The notes below the pieces were generated by a model. The model did no database searches, was not told where the DNA came from, and saw only the letters and a list, made by a program, of their open reading frames with translations. From assembly GCA_004431415.1 (NCBI GenBank), contig QPMI01000104.1, forward strand, positions 1 through 64,000: a stretch of 64,000 nt of DNA. Direction: 5' to 3'. Origin of the DNA: Cyanophora paradoxa. Its lineage: Eukaryota; Glaucocystophyceae; Cyanophorales; Cyanophoraceae. Shown here piece after piece: positions 1 through 9,858 of the stretch. The position numbers and the translations under genes are program-made. How positions within the stretch are numbered: the first letter of the stretch is position 1; each line of letters opens with the position of its first letter.

Positions 1-412
1 ACCTCCTGGCGCGTGACGCCCACGCGGCGCCGCAGGTGCGCGATGCGCGGATCCGCGAGGATCTTTGCGGAGAGCTCGTCCGCCTCGGCCCGGCGAAGCG
101 GGCGACGACGGTCTCAATCCCCGCGAGCAGGGCGAGGACGGCGCTCTCGGAGGCGGGGAGTTCGGTCGCTGATCCCCAAGAGGCGGGCTCCTGAGCTCCG
201 GGCGGGGTGATGCGGACGAGCCAGTGGCCGCGCGGCTCCGGCAGTACGACGACGTGTGCGCGCACGAGGAGGCTGGCGACGGCGGGCTCGACGACCTCGG
301 CGACGCGCTTGAGCAGGGTCGGAGTCCGGAGCGCGAGGGCGATCGGTCGACCGGCGACGAGGGCGCTGGAGATGCGACGGGCGGCGTTTTGAACGACGGT
401 AGAGGCCTCCAT
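1..412 (-). CDS. Hypothetical protein, truncated by window edge (copy 1)
   Basis: Counterpart of the complete gene at 33696-34172. The start codon (protein begins MEASTVV) is at 412 on the minus strand, and the C-terminal end runs off the window. Copy 1 reads cggcccggcgaagc near 85-98 where copy 2 has one more base, so the frame is broken there in copy 1. No domain recognised; see the copy 2 entry. Confidence 0.45.
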   Translation of the reverse strand, partial: MEASTVVQNAARRISSALVAGRPIALALRTPTLLKRVAEVVEPAVASLLVRAHVVVLPEPRGHWLVRITPPGAQEPASWGSATELPASESAVLALLAGIETVVARFAGPRRTSSPQRSSRIRASRTCGAAWASRARR

Positions 413-760
413 GATCGTCGAGGTCGATGGCAAATGTGCGTCCAGGGACCGTCTGCTCCGCCTTTAAGCACGCCGTCAGTTGAATTCGAGCGAAAGCGCC
501 TTCCCCGCCCCACGCGTCCAGCGTATCGTTTGAATCCGCAAATCACGTATATTCGAGAACAGCGCGCGCAGTCGGCTCGCGATCCGCGAGCGACGGCGGG
601 AGTTGGGCGGGCGGGCCGGGGTATCGAGGGGTACGGGGCGGAAGAGGCGTCGTAGAGGGCATGTGGAAGCGAACGAGGGCACGTGACTGCGGGAAAGGCT
701 GAACGTGAAGGGTGTAGAGGCGGTGCACGGCCGAGGAAGGAGACCGGCCGCGCCCTACAC
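413..760. other. Intergenic, upstream of hypothetical gene
   Basis: Contains a TTAAAGG box (about 461-468) roughly 50 nt upstream of the minus-strand start at 412. No convincing gene; the short minus-strand frames are low-complexity. The first satellite unit begins near 761. The copy 2 equivalent is 34173-34515. Confidence 0.5.
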
Positions 761-2640
761 CGAATCGCCGCCGCTCCGTGACGGCCGAGGGGGGTACGGG
801 CGGCGCCGCGTCCGCCCCGCCCTAGACGGAATCGCCGCCGCTCCGTGACGGCCGAGGGGGGTACGGGCGGCGCCGCGGCCGCCCCGCCCTAGACGGAATC
901 GCCGCCGCTCCGTGACGGCCGAGGGGGGTACGGGCGGCGCCGCGGCCGCCCCGCCCTAGACGGAATCGCCGCCGCTCCGTGACGGCCGAGGGGGGTACGG
1001 GCGGCGGAGGGCGGCGGTGGGCTCTGTCTTCTTTCCTTCGTACCCCGCGAAGTCGGTGGGCTCCTCCATCTGCGCGGGCGGGGATGAGAGTTGTACTCGT
1101 TATCTATTCGGCTTTTTATATATATCTTAGTGACAACTTAGGGGATATGGGTGACACGAGGAGCTTACCGCGCCGCCGGGGGTACGAAGGAGAGAGACAC
1201 GGGCCTACCCCCGCCGTCACGGAGCCGAGTCAGTTCCCTCTAGCGCGGCGCCGGCGTCGGGCGAGGAGCTTACCGCGCCGCCGGGGTACGAAGGAGAGAG
1301 ACACGGGCCTACCCCCGCCGCCCGTCACGGAGCCGAGTCAGTTCCCTCTAGCGCGGCGCCGGCGTCGGGCGAGGGGCTTACCGCGCCGCCGGGGGTACGA
1401 AGGAGAGAGACACGGGCCTACCCCCGCCGCCCGTCACGGAGCCGAGTCAGTTCCCTCTAGCGCGGCGCCGGCGTCGGGCGAGGAGCTTACCGCGCCGCCG
1501 GGGTACGAAGGAGAGAGACACGGGCCTACCCCCGCCGCCCGTCACGGAGCCGAGTCAGTTCCCTCTAGCGCGGCGCCGGCGTCGGGCGAGGGGCTTACCG
1601 CGCCGCCGGGGGTACGAAGGAGAGAGACACGGGCCTACCCCCGCCGCCCGTCACGGAGCCGAGTCAGTTCCCTCTAGCGCGGCGCCGCGTCGGGCGAGGG
1701 GCTTACCGCGCCGCCGGGGGTACGAAGGAGAGAGACACGGGCCTACCCCCGCCGCCCGTCACGGAGCCGAGTCAGTTCCCTCTAGCGCGGCGCCGGCGTC
1801 GGGCGAGGGGCTTACCGCGCCGCCGGGGGTACGAAGGAAAGAGATGCGGGCCTACCCCCGCCGCCCGTCACGGAGCCGACTCAGTTTCCTCTAGAGGGGC
1901 GCCGGCGTCGGGCGAGGGGCTCACCGCGCCGCCGGGGGTACGAAGGAAAGCGATGCGGGCCTACCCCCGCCGCCCGTCACGGAGCCGAGTCAGTTCCCTC
2001 TAGGGCGGCGCCGGCGTCGGGCGAGGGGCTTACCGCGCCGCCGGGGGTACGAAGGAAAGAGATGCGGGCCTACCCCCGCCGCCCGTCACGGAGCCGAGTC
2101 AGTTCCCTCTAGGGGGGCGCCGGCGTCGGGCGAGGGGCTCACCGCGCCGCCGGGGGTACGAAGGAAAGAGATGAGGGCCTACCCCCGCCGCCCGTCACGG
2201 AGCCGAGTCAGTTCCTCTAGCGCGGCGCCGGCGGGGGGCGAAGAGCTCACCGCGCCGCCGGGGGAACGAAGGAAACAGACACGGGCCTACCCCCGCCGCC
2301 CGTCACGGAGCCGAGTCAGTTCCCTCTAGGGGGGCGCCGGCGGCGGGCGAGGGGCTCACCTCGCGCCGCCGGGGGTGCAAAGGAAAGAGATGTCGGACCG
2401 GCCGCGCCCTAGACGGAATCGCCGCCGCTCCGTGACGGCCGAGGGGGGTACGGGCGGCGCCGCGGCCGCCCCGCCCTAGACGAACGCGCCGCCGCTCCGT
2501 GACGGCCGCCGGGGGGGGGGGGGGGGGGGGGGGGGGGGTGAGGGGACGAGTGGCGGAGGGCGGCGATGGGCGGTTTTCATCGTACTCCGCGAGCTCAATT
2601 ATAACCTCCATCTGCGCGGGCGGGGATGACTCTGGTAGAC
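761..2640 (+). repeat. Satellite block 1: B units, linker, A units, B units, poly-G
   Basis: Four 67-bp B units (761-1010, spacing exact at 778, 845, 912, 979) lead into a linker with a tatatatat stretch (about 1015-1165). About eleven A units of 108-109 bp follow (gtcacgg at 1216, 1324, 1433, 1541, 1650 and onward to about 2302). Two more B units, a run of 28 G (2511-2538) and a degenerate linker finish the block. Each A and B unit carries the motif GTCACGGAG-N14-TCTAGGG in one orientation or the other. Long open frames across this block arise from the repeat period and are not genes. Confidence 0.93.
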
Positions 2641-3364
2641 GAAACGGGCGTCGGGCCGGGGTGCGGACGAACGACGCCCAAGGTGCGCGTTGAGAGCTCC
2701 ACCTGCCCCGGCGGCCTGTTTCTAAGCATAATAAGCTCTCGCTCCGACCCGGCGCAGGTCGCGCGAGGAGCGACGAGCCGAACCGCGTCGCAGGGCTTGC
2801 AATTGGCATCGTCTTCGCCGCGGGCCCGATCGCATCTGCGCGAGCGCGTCAAGAGTGGCGGCGGACGACTGCGTCGAGCCTTTAGAAGGATTCAGGGCGG
2901 CTCCGTGACGGCCGCGGGGACGCGGGCGGGCAAAGGAGGCCCCATGGCCAACTAACTGCTCCGGTTTCGAGGAACTCTTGCGCGTTTCGAGAGAGCTTTT
3001 GTACGTGTTAACGTTGGATGGCGAGTCATCTTTCGAGAGCCAAGAGTATCAGTAACGCACGGCTGGGGGTGTGGAGCACGATGTTCGCTCGACCTCTCGT
3101 GTTCGCGCTCGCGAGGGCACGCAAGGGCGCGCCGACATGCGCGCCATGCTGCATACGAAACGAACGCACACGAATTCGCCGGCGCTGTCGTCCACATGCG
3201 GGGCTACGGTCGGAAAGGGGCCCGGGGGTCAACTATGCCCGAAAGGGTCGAAAAAACGCGGCAGACCGGCTGGAACGCGTCTTAGCAGATGGGATACACG
3301 GTTGGCCGGCTGGGTACCGTGAAAGCTCGGCTCCACGCGCAGAGCAGTCTGTTAAGCGTAGCGG
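2641..3364. other. Region between satellite block 1 and the AAA gene
   Basis: Holds a lone reverse-orientation copy of the bipartite motif at 2880-2909 (CTTTAGA, 14 nt, CTCCGTGAC). The plus frame at 3071-3322 ends in a basic stretch with an AT-hook-like KKRGRPAG and is followed by a possible splice donor near 3316, so it could be a 5' exon of the AAA gene; unproven. Nothing else recognisable. The copy 2 equivalent is 36386-37113. Confidence 0.4.
2880..2909 (-). promoter_or_regulatory. Lone bipartite motif (reverse)
   Basis: Read on the minus strand: GTCACGGAG, 14 nt, TCTAAAG. Same half-sites and same spacing as in the satellite units, but in unrelated flanking sequence upstream of the AAA gene. 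Confidence 0.6.
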
Positions 3365-6300
3365 ATGCAGCCGGGCGGGAGCGGAGGCCCGCAGGAGCCG
3401 CCGAACGCCGCCCCGCCGCCCAGCCGACGGGTGCGCGCTTTGACGAGCGCGCCCTGCTCCGCTAACGCCGATCCGCAGCGGAGGGTCATTGTGTCGTATG
3501 TAAGCAGGTGTTGTTGCTCCCGGTCTCGTTCTGCAAGCCCGACTGCGGCGCACGACGCCGATTGTGTCTTCCGTGCTTCATCTCGGACGAGCGCTTCCGC
3601 AGCTACAGGAACGCGGTTGCGGGGTGGTGCGCATCGTACCGAGTGTGTAGAGTGTCTCGTTGTAAACCGCTCGACGCGCAGCGAATGCGGAGGAGTCCCC
3701 GAGGCCGTCAATCTCGGGAACACAGGCTCCGTCTGTGCAAAGTACCACGACATTGCGGGGCTTCCGGAGGGCCTGCAGCCGGCAGCAAACCAGCGGTGGG
3801 ACCTGTTCAAGCGCGTGTTCGACTCGGCCAAGGCGAGCGAAAAGAAGCCGAAGAAAGGGCAGCGCCAGCAGAAGAAAGGAGGTCCCAAGAAGGCGAACGG
3901 CGGCGACGGCAAGGCCGGCGACGGCAAGGCCGGCGACGGCGACCGAGGAGAAGAAAACGAGGAGAACGAGGAGGACGAGGAGGACGAAGAAGCTGGCGAC
4001 GATTCGGACGACGATCCAGACCGCCCGCGCAAGGGCCGTACGCGTCACGCCGACGCGACGGTCGAGCGCAGGGCGGAGGCCATCGTCGAGAATCTCGCGG
4101 ATGGCTGGCTTGGCAGCTTTCGGCGGGTCGTCCCTCGACCACCTCAGCATTCGCCGGCCGCAGCCTTGCCGTCGAGCACGGTGCCGGCGCCAGTGGGCAA
4201 TGTGGTGGCGGACGCGATCGAAAGCTCCTCCAACAGCGCCTTTGTCAGCGTCAACCCGTTCGCGTCGGGCGAGCTGTCCGCGGCCATGCGCGGGCTCGCC
4301 TCCTCCGCACCTGTGGATCTCATCTCGCAAATCAAGAACGATCCGAGCAAGTACAGGGAGCTGGATCGGTTCATGTTGGCGGCAGCTTCCATCCTCACGG
4401 CAGGCGAGCTGGAGAACACCGCGACCTTCATGATGGTTTGCCAGGTACAACGCCCCCCAATCCCATTCCCACTTTGCCCGCCGACGAGCTCTTTCGTCGC
4501 AGTACGTCGCCCTTTTCTACGACTTCGAGGGTCGGCGGATAATGGAGGAGGATGCGCGGAAGAAGGCGGGGCGAGCGGTCGAGTCGTTCATGATCAGCAG
4601 CAAGACCCTGAGCGAACGGATTCGAGGCCTCGTCGGGGAGAGGATCGCGGATTTCGATGAAGATCCACACGGCAAGCTGGACTGGGCGAAGATGCTCTCC
4701 CTCGAAACGTCGGGGACGGTCCAAGACTTTCGCGACAAGACGGTCGATCACATCGACACCGAAAAGGGGAAGAAGAATTTGGTCGATGTGGTCCGCCCCG
4801 ATCCCGCTCGTCGGCGCGGGCGCCACCCTGACGCCTCGCTCGCAGCTTCTGCGGATTCGCAAGATCGGCGCGGCGCTCCGGGCGTTTCCCTGTCTGCTCA
4901 TGATGGGCCCGAAAACGACGCGAACGCACGTGAAGAAGCTCAACGCGCCCAACTTCTCTCTTGGGCAGGCGGTCCTCGATGTGGAGGAGCACGCGCGTCG
5001 GGGGGCGGGGCGCGGCGCCGACGGCTCCGGCGCGGCGGCCGCGCCCCCGCCCCCGCCCAAGGGCGATCGAGCGTCGAAGAGCGAGGAGAGTAGGCGGCAG
5101 AAGGCGGAGCGCGGAGATGAGCTCATCAAGGCCGTCCGAAGGTCGCTGGAAGCACACGTGGCGGAAAAAGGGTTGCGTGGCGACGACGCCCTTCTGTCAT
5201 GCCTCCTCGACCCCGAGATCCCGATCTACCATCCGAACAACCCCCTCTACCTGCACCCCGATGGCGGTCGCGATGGCCCGAGACCCGCCCCCGACATGGA
5301 TCGGTGCCTCTTAACCGCACCTCGCGGCGGGGGCGATCCGTTCTCACGTTCCGGATCGCGACAGAAAAGTGGACTTCGAAACGGCGTTGAGCAAGGCGGG
5401 ACGTCTGCTCAGGGCGGCGTCCACGGAAGGCATCCGCAACGCGTTCATCGACAACGAGCGCCTCAAGAGCATGCACCCCTATGGTGCGAGCGTGTCGCCC
5501 GCGCCTCGATGAACCTTATCCGACTCTGCGTCGCCAGTCGTTCCGGAGGGGACCATGGAAGACCTCGAGGAGGCCCTCGGTCCAAAACGGTTGGAACCCG
5601 ACCCGGAAGACGAGGCGGCGGACGGGTGGCCGTCCCTTCAGCGTCTCTCGCCCACTGGAGTCCTCTTGTTCGGCCCGCCGGTCCGTGCTTCCGCGCGGGG
5701 CCCGCTTCGCGCTCTCTGATTCGCGTTGCGCAGGGCACAGGCAAGTCACAGTTCGCGCGCGAGCTCGCTCGCCGCATCGGCTACAGCTTCCTCGAGTACA
5801 AGCCGTCGCAGATCAGCGAATATGTGCTCGCCCGTTCGCCCGCGCACCCGTTCCATCCCTGATCTTGCAGCAGTACGGGCAAGCCGCAAAGATCGTCGAG
5901 GCGTTCTTCGACATCGCCTACGACGTGCAGGACGTCATCTTAATGTGCGAGTGCGTATATTTTCGCTCCCTGCAATGCATAATATGGCGCTCTCGGTAAC
6001 GTTTGGTCCAGCGAGGTGGATGCGACCGTCCCAGCTTCCAAGGCGTCGTTGGACGAACTGCAGAAACAGGTCATGAACACGGTACGCTCGAGTGCTCGTG
6101 CACGCCTCCCGCGACTCACAGGGTGTTAGTTTGCGACGGCGATGGACAAACTCTACAACGAGGTCGAGCACCGGCGAGTTCGCACAGGCGACCCCGGCCG
6201 CGGTCCGATTGTAATCGCCGCGACCAACTATCCGCTCGACATGGACGCCAAGTTCTTTCGTCGCTTCCGCAAGCAGTACGCCGTCCTGCACGTATTCCTT

Positions 6301-7314
6301 CGCGTTTAATCCCGTTCCGCAGCATCTTCCTTCCCGCACCCAACGCCGAATTCCGCCGCGAGATCATCAAGTCCATCATGAAGTTCGAGCACGAGAAGGC
6401 GCTCCTTAAGGAGAACGAGAAGCGGCAGGGGCGGGAACTCTCCCCGACGAACAAGCATCTCTTCCGCGAGGAGTGCTTCGCCGACGTGAACCTCGACGAG
6501 CTCGCGTCGGACGAAATGTCGGGGGGCTTCACGTACCAGGTCTTCGAGGAGATTTTCGGGGAAAAACTCAGAAGCATCAGGTCCGTCGCCGGGGCCCATC
6601 GCGTGCCCCGTTCTTTCTTGATCAGGACGACAGGAAAAGGGACATCGACTACGAGAGCGTGAAACAGGCCGTCCGCCGAGGGGAGTTAAAGGAGCCGCCG
6701 GACGGCCGGTCCATCGCGCAGTGCGAAGCATTTCGCAGGGGCAAGCGCGCAGGGAGGCCTTCCGAGGACGCGGCGGAGGCCGCGGCGCCTGCGTCGGCAC
6801 CCGCGTCGCCCGCAGCATCGGCGGCGACCGCGTCGGCGCCCGCGTCGCCCGCAGCATCGGCGGCGACCGCATCGGCGCCCGCAGCATCGGCGGCGACCGC
6901 GGGGCGCCCGGCAACGGCCCCGCGGAAGCCTAGAGGTCGCCAAAGCTTCGCTCCCGCGAAGAAAGCACCTCGTATCCGGGGGCGCGCGCGCGGAGCCGCA
7001 CGCGGCCGAGGCAGGGGCGCCCGCCAAGCCCCCGTACCGGTCGCCACGCCCGTGGACTCTCCGAAAGGTGCGCAGTGCCGACCCGTGCCTCGCGCCCCGA
7101 CCTTAATCCTCGTGCAGAAGATGGAGCAACGCCGCCCGATCCCTCGCCCTCCAGCAGCCGCAAGCGCAAGGCCGACGAGGCCGACGTCGACGAGGCCGAC
7201 GAGGATGCGCCCGCGGTTCGGGACCCGCCCTCCAGTCCATTTCGTGCTCAAATCACACTCCTCCCGCCAGGAACCAAGCGGGACGATCGGCAACAATTCG
7301 AGGATATGATGTAG
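3365..7314 (+). CDS. AAA+ ATPase, intron-rich (copy 1)
   Basis: ATPase of the AAA family, presumably a remodelling or unfolding motor. The Walker A motif GPPGTGKS is split by an intron (5681-5733). Walker B (ILMCDEVDA) is restored by splicing out 5951-6011. Sensor 1 (IVIAATN) and an arginine-rich FFRRFRKQ follow. Other introns read as GT-AG: 4445-4502, 5484-5537, 5824-5870, 6082-6129, 6581-6633, 7068-7117; a 31-32 nt gap at 6292-6323 has an awkward boundary. A Lys/Glu/Asp-rich segment lies near 3840-4020, and a low-complexity Ala/Pro then basic-acidic tail follows the ATPase domain. N-terminal exons (3365-3770) are uncertain; a Cys-rich cluster (FCKPDC, LCLPC) is visible in an alternative frame. 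The stop is TAG at 7312-7314, or a final intron 7311-7418 moves it to 7434. Copy 1 has an extra G at 4766-4769 and short runs near 5331 that break frame; copy 2 reads through both. Confidence 0.85.
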
Positions 7315-7758
7315 GCTTTCGTTCTATCTTTCCCTTTCCCTTTAATTTCACTAGTCTAGTCTTCTTCGGATAATTGAAAACCTTGTACTTTTATTACGTT
7401 TTTGTTCTTCTATTACAGATTGTTTAACGTGTAAAGAGGTTTTCTGATTACACAAGAATAGAGAGAAAGTCAGATTCTAGGGTCGGGGAAAGGGAAAGGA
7501 AGGGGGTGCCCCGATTGATAAGCGAACTACATACTCCTTTTTCTAGCTATGGAAAGCCCTATAGCTAGAGCTATAGGACATAGCTATAGCCTATAGTGTA
7601 CACTGTACATGTACTCGGCGTCCGAGAGAGTCGACGTCGCACCGACTCGCACGTCGAGCTAGCCGGCGTAGACTCTGTCACTCTGAGAGACGGTACGTAT
7701 ACGTATACTGCCCGGCGGCCGCACCGGTATACGTAGAGTCACTGAGTCGCGACTCACT

Positions 7759-7788
7759 GTCACGGAGCCGAGGGCGAACCATCTAGGG
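7759..7788 (+). promoter_or_regulatory. Lone bipartite motif
   Basis: GTCACGGAG, 14 nt, TCTAGGG, directly after the 14-bp palindrome at 7743-7756. Flanks are unrelated to either satellite unit. Confidence 0.7.
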
Positions 7789-7882
7789 TCGCAATTGCAA
7801 TCGCCTCCGCCCGCCGCCCGCGCGGCCGGGCCCGCGCGCGGCCCGCGGCGCGGGCCGCGGCCGTCTATATATAGCTAGATCT

Positions 7883-7912
7883 GTCACGGAGGCGAGGCCG
7901 CTTTGCCTAGGG
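7883..7912 (+). promoter_or_regulatory. Lone bipartite motif
   Basis: GTCACGGAG, 14 nt, CCTAGGG, 124 bp downstream of the copy at 7759 in the same orientation and preceded by a tctatatatagctagatct stretch. Confidence 0.7.
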
Positions 7913-8591
7913 GCTCGGAGAAGCCCGGCAGCGGGCGCGGGACTCCTTAGATCGATATCGATGGCGCCGCGCGCGACGCCGAGCCCGGCCCGGCGGCCGC
8001 GGCCCGGCCCGGCCCCTGCAGCCGGTCCGGCGCCGGCGGTCCGGATCCCAGTATACGTACTAGTGCTGCGCCGGCCGCGGGCGCTCGAAGTCCGGGGCGA
8101 GGCGCCGAGCTCGAGCCCCCGGGCCCCCGGCCCGCGCCGACGCGGCCGGCCCGGCGGCGCCAGCGCTAGCTATAGCCTAAAGCCATCCGCCGGCGCTGTC
8201 CCGCGCTGAGACACGAATTGCGCGCGCGTCCGCGCTCCGCCGCGCCCGCCGCGAGCGCCAGGCGCCGCCAGCTCGCGTTCGAGCTCGAGCTCGAGGGCGC
8301 GCCGCCCATGGTCGCGCGCGCGCCGACCTTAGGCCTGTGCGTGGGGCCTGCCGAGGGCCGACGCCCACGCCGCGCGCGGACGTGCTCGCGTTGTGCTATC
8401 GCTATCGGCCGCGACCGCGACACACTCTCTCGAGCTCGAGCTCGACGAGGACGATTTTGATTCATTTTATTTACAAGTTTACTCGTTTTGGGACTCGGCT
8501 GAGTACTTCGCGTACGTTAGCTGGACTGGCTATGGTTGCGGCCGTTTACGCGCTATACGTACGCGTACATGCACGTATACGCGTCCGACGT

Positions 8592-9263
8592 TCAGCCTGC
8601 GCATGCGCCGCCGACCGCCACGGCCGCGGCTCTCTGCGAAAATGGAGCATCGATACCGGCCGCAGCCCTCGACGCGCCGCAGTTTCTGTACAATTGCAGG
8701 CGCGCCTTCCTCTCGCGCTCTTCGGCCGAGTCCCACGCCATCCAAGACGGGTCCGCGAGCCTTCGCCGGATCCGATCGGCCATCCAGCCGAGATCGCTGT
8801 CGGGTGAGGCGGCCTCGCGAAGCCGCTGGACGTAACCCTCCTCCGAGGCCCCCCGGCGACGGTGCTCGTCGGTCAGCGCGTAGATCCCGTCTGGCTCGAC
8901 CGCGGCGCGGCAGAGGGGGCACGTGGCGTGATGCACGCGTACGAGGCAGTGGAAATCCATTACGTGTCCGCAGGAGAGGGCGACGGGCCGCAAGAGGCGG
9001 TCCAGACAGACGGGACACTCGTCCGGAACGCAGATTCCCCGAGGAGGCTCGCGGAAACGATTGCGAAAGCACCGCCACGCCACAAAGCAAAGCGTCGCAA
9101 ACTGTTCGTGCTGACGACGTGCGCGAAAATCCCTCGCCGGGTCCCCATCGAGCGGCTGCTCAACCGCCTCGTACCGCACGCTCGAATCCTCTTCGGGCTC
9201 GACGGCGAGCCAGCAGCGGGCAGCGCCCCACTTGGGGTCGTACGGGACGAGCTCGAGCGTCAT
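8592..9263 (-). CDS. RING-type zinc-finger protein (copy 1)
   Basis: 223-aa protein, probably an E3 ubiquitin-ligase-like factor. The centre has CPVC, then CGH after 11 residues, then a Cys 6 residues past the His, then CPLC, matching a RING scaffold. Where a classical C3HC4 RING has the fifth ligand this reads Asp (CGHVMDFHC), so that zinc ligand is atypical or shifted to the adjacent His. The C-terminal half is helical and charged with no known domain. ATG at 9263 is chosen because a box reading GCATAAATAGATG on the minus strand lies 35 nt upstream. That box overlaps the stop codon of the upstream minus-strand gene, an unusually tight arrangement. Intact only in copy 1. Confidence 0.8.
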   Translation of the reverse strand: MTLELVPYDPKWGAARCWLAVEPEEDSSVRYEAVEQPLDGDPARDFRARRQHEQFATLCFVAWRCFRNRFREPPRGICVPDECPVCLDRLLRPVALSCGHVMDFHCLVRVHHATCPLCRAAVEPDGIYALTDEHRRRGASEEGYVQRLREAASPDSDLGWMADRIRRRLADPSWMAWDSAEERERKARLQLYRNCGASRAAAGIDAPFSQRAAAVAVGGACAG

Positions 9264-9297
9264 GGCCCAGTGGGCACCTCGAATGCTCCCGCGTTCG

Positions 9298-9310
9298 CAT
9301 CTATTTATGC
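9298..9310 (-). promoter_or_regulatory. TATA-like box of the RING gene
   Basis: Minus-strand GCATAAATAGATG, 35 nt from the RING start. The core CATAAATAGAT recurs before the protease gene at 27090-27100. The TAA stop of the preceding gene lies within it. Confidence 0.65.
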
Positions 9311-9745
9311 AATTTTCTCCAAGACGGCGCGCCCCCTCAGCATCGCCGCTCTAGCTCGATCGTCCTCGCGCCGACACGTTGGGCACCGTTTGTAAAACCT
9401 GTCCTTAGTCGCCATCTGGAAGGACTGGAGGGGTAAAACGATTCGGCAGCGGCCGCAGTAGGCGACGACGAGCCCGTCGGACCGCTTGCAGATGCGGCGC
9501 ACGCGTCCGACGCGGGGATCGACGTCGCCGGCCGCGGGGCAGGGGCCCCCCGCGGTCACGCGCACGGCCCTCCTGCGCTCGCGCTCGTACCACGCTCGGC
9601 AGGCGCAGCAGAGTGCACTGCGGCGGACGAGAGGAGCGGCTCCGCCGCAGGCCCGGCAGGTCCGGGCGGGGGCGGGGAGGGGCCGAGGGACGCGATCCCC
9701 GACGCGGGGCTCGGGAGCTCGAGGAGGGGCCATGGCCATGGTCAT
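9305..9745 (-). CDS. Small double zinc-finger protein (copy 1)
   Basis: 146-aa protein with two clusters of zinc ligands. An N-terminal pair CRAC...CCAC is followed by YCGRC, a spacer with LPLQSFQM, and KRCPTC. The second module resembles the short treble-clef fingers (C-x2-C, a Phe, then C-x2-C) frequent in large DNA viruses and phages; its role is probably nucleic-acid binding. The start is the first of three in-frame ATGs (9745, 9739, 9733), about 40 nt from a TATA box shared with the divergent primase-helicase gene. The neighbouring downstream gene on the same strand is the RING protein, whose promoter overlaps this stop. Confidence 0.75.
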   Translation of the reverse strand: MTMAMAPPRAPEPRVGDRVPRPLPAPARTCRACGGAAPLVRRSALCCACRAWYERERRRAVRVTAGGPCPAAGDVDPRVGRVRRICKRSDGLVVAYCGRCRIVLPLQSFQMATKDRFYKRCPTCRREDDRARAAMLRGRAVLEKIA

Positions 9746-9781
9746 GGCCGTGGGGCCGTGCACGTGCCGGGAGGGGCCGGC

Positions 9782-9793
9782 ACATATATAAGG
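9782..9793. promoter_or_regulatory. Shared bidirectional TATA box
   Basis: The stretch acatatataagg lies 70 nt before the plus-strand primase-helicase ATG (9859) and about 40 nt before the minus-strand zinc-finger ATG (9745). Both directions read a usable TATATA core. It is conserved in copy 2 at 43511-43522. Confidence 0.65.
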
Positions 9794-9858
9794 AGACGGG
9801 CCCGGGGCGTGCCGTGAAGGTCCGGGCCCCGGACGTCGACGGTACCCGGCCCTCGGAC

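Larger units (their letters stand above)
7435..8591. other. Palindrome-rich intergenic region, possible origin or regulatory zone
   Basis: No credible gene. The left part is AT-rich (about 7315-7560). Then come dense palindromes: arms CCTATAGCT/AGCTATAGG with a 2-nt gap (7558-7577), gtgtacac and gtacatgtac around 7600, repeated cgtatac, a 14-bp palindrome TGAGTCGCGACTCA (7743-7756), and ATCGATATCGAT near 7952. Two lone bipartite motifs lie at 7759-7788 and 7883-7912, the second just after a tatatata run. A GC-only plus frame from 7961 (82 codons) is low-complexity and not believed. The copy 2 equivalent is about 41183-42332. Confidence 0.6.

Noticed and set aside
979-1677. Long plus frame (232 codons) through satellite block 1
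   Set aside because: Its sequence is a periodic repeat of Arg/Ser/Pro-rich peptide imposed by the 108-109-bp unit; no start context, and the same happens in other blocks on both strands.
761-2400. CRISPR array
   Set aside because: Units are contiguous tandem repeats without unique spacers, and the genome is eukaryotic.
7961-8209. Plus frame with ATG after ATCGATATCGAT
   Set aside because: Only Pro/Arg/Ala low-complexity peptide in a palindrome-rich non-coding stretch.
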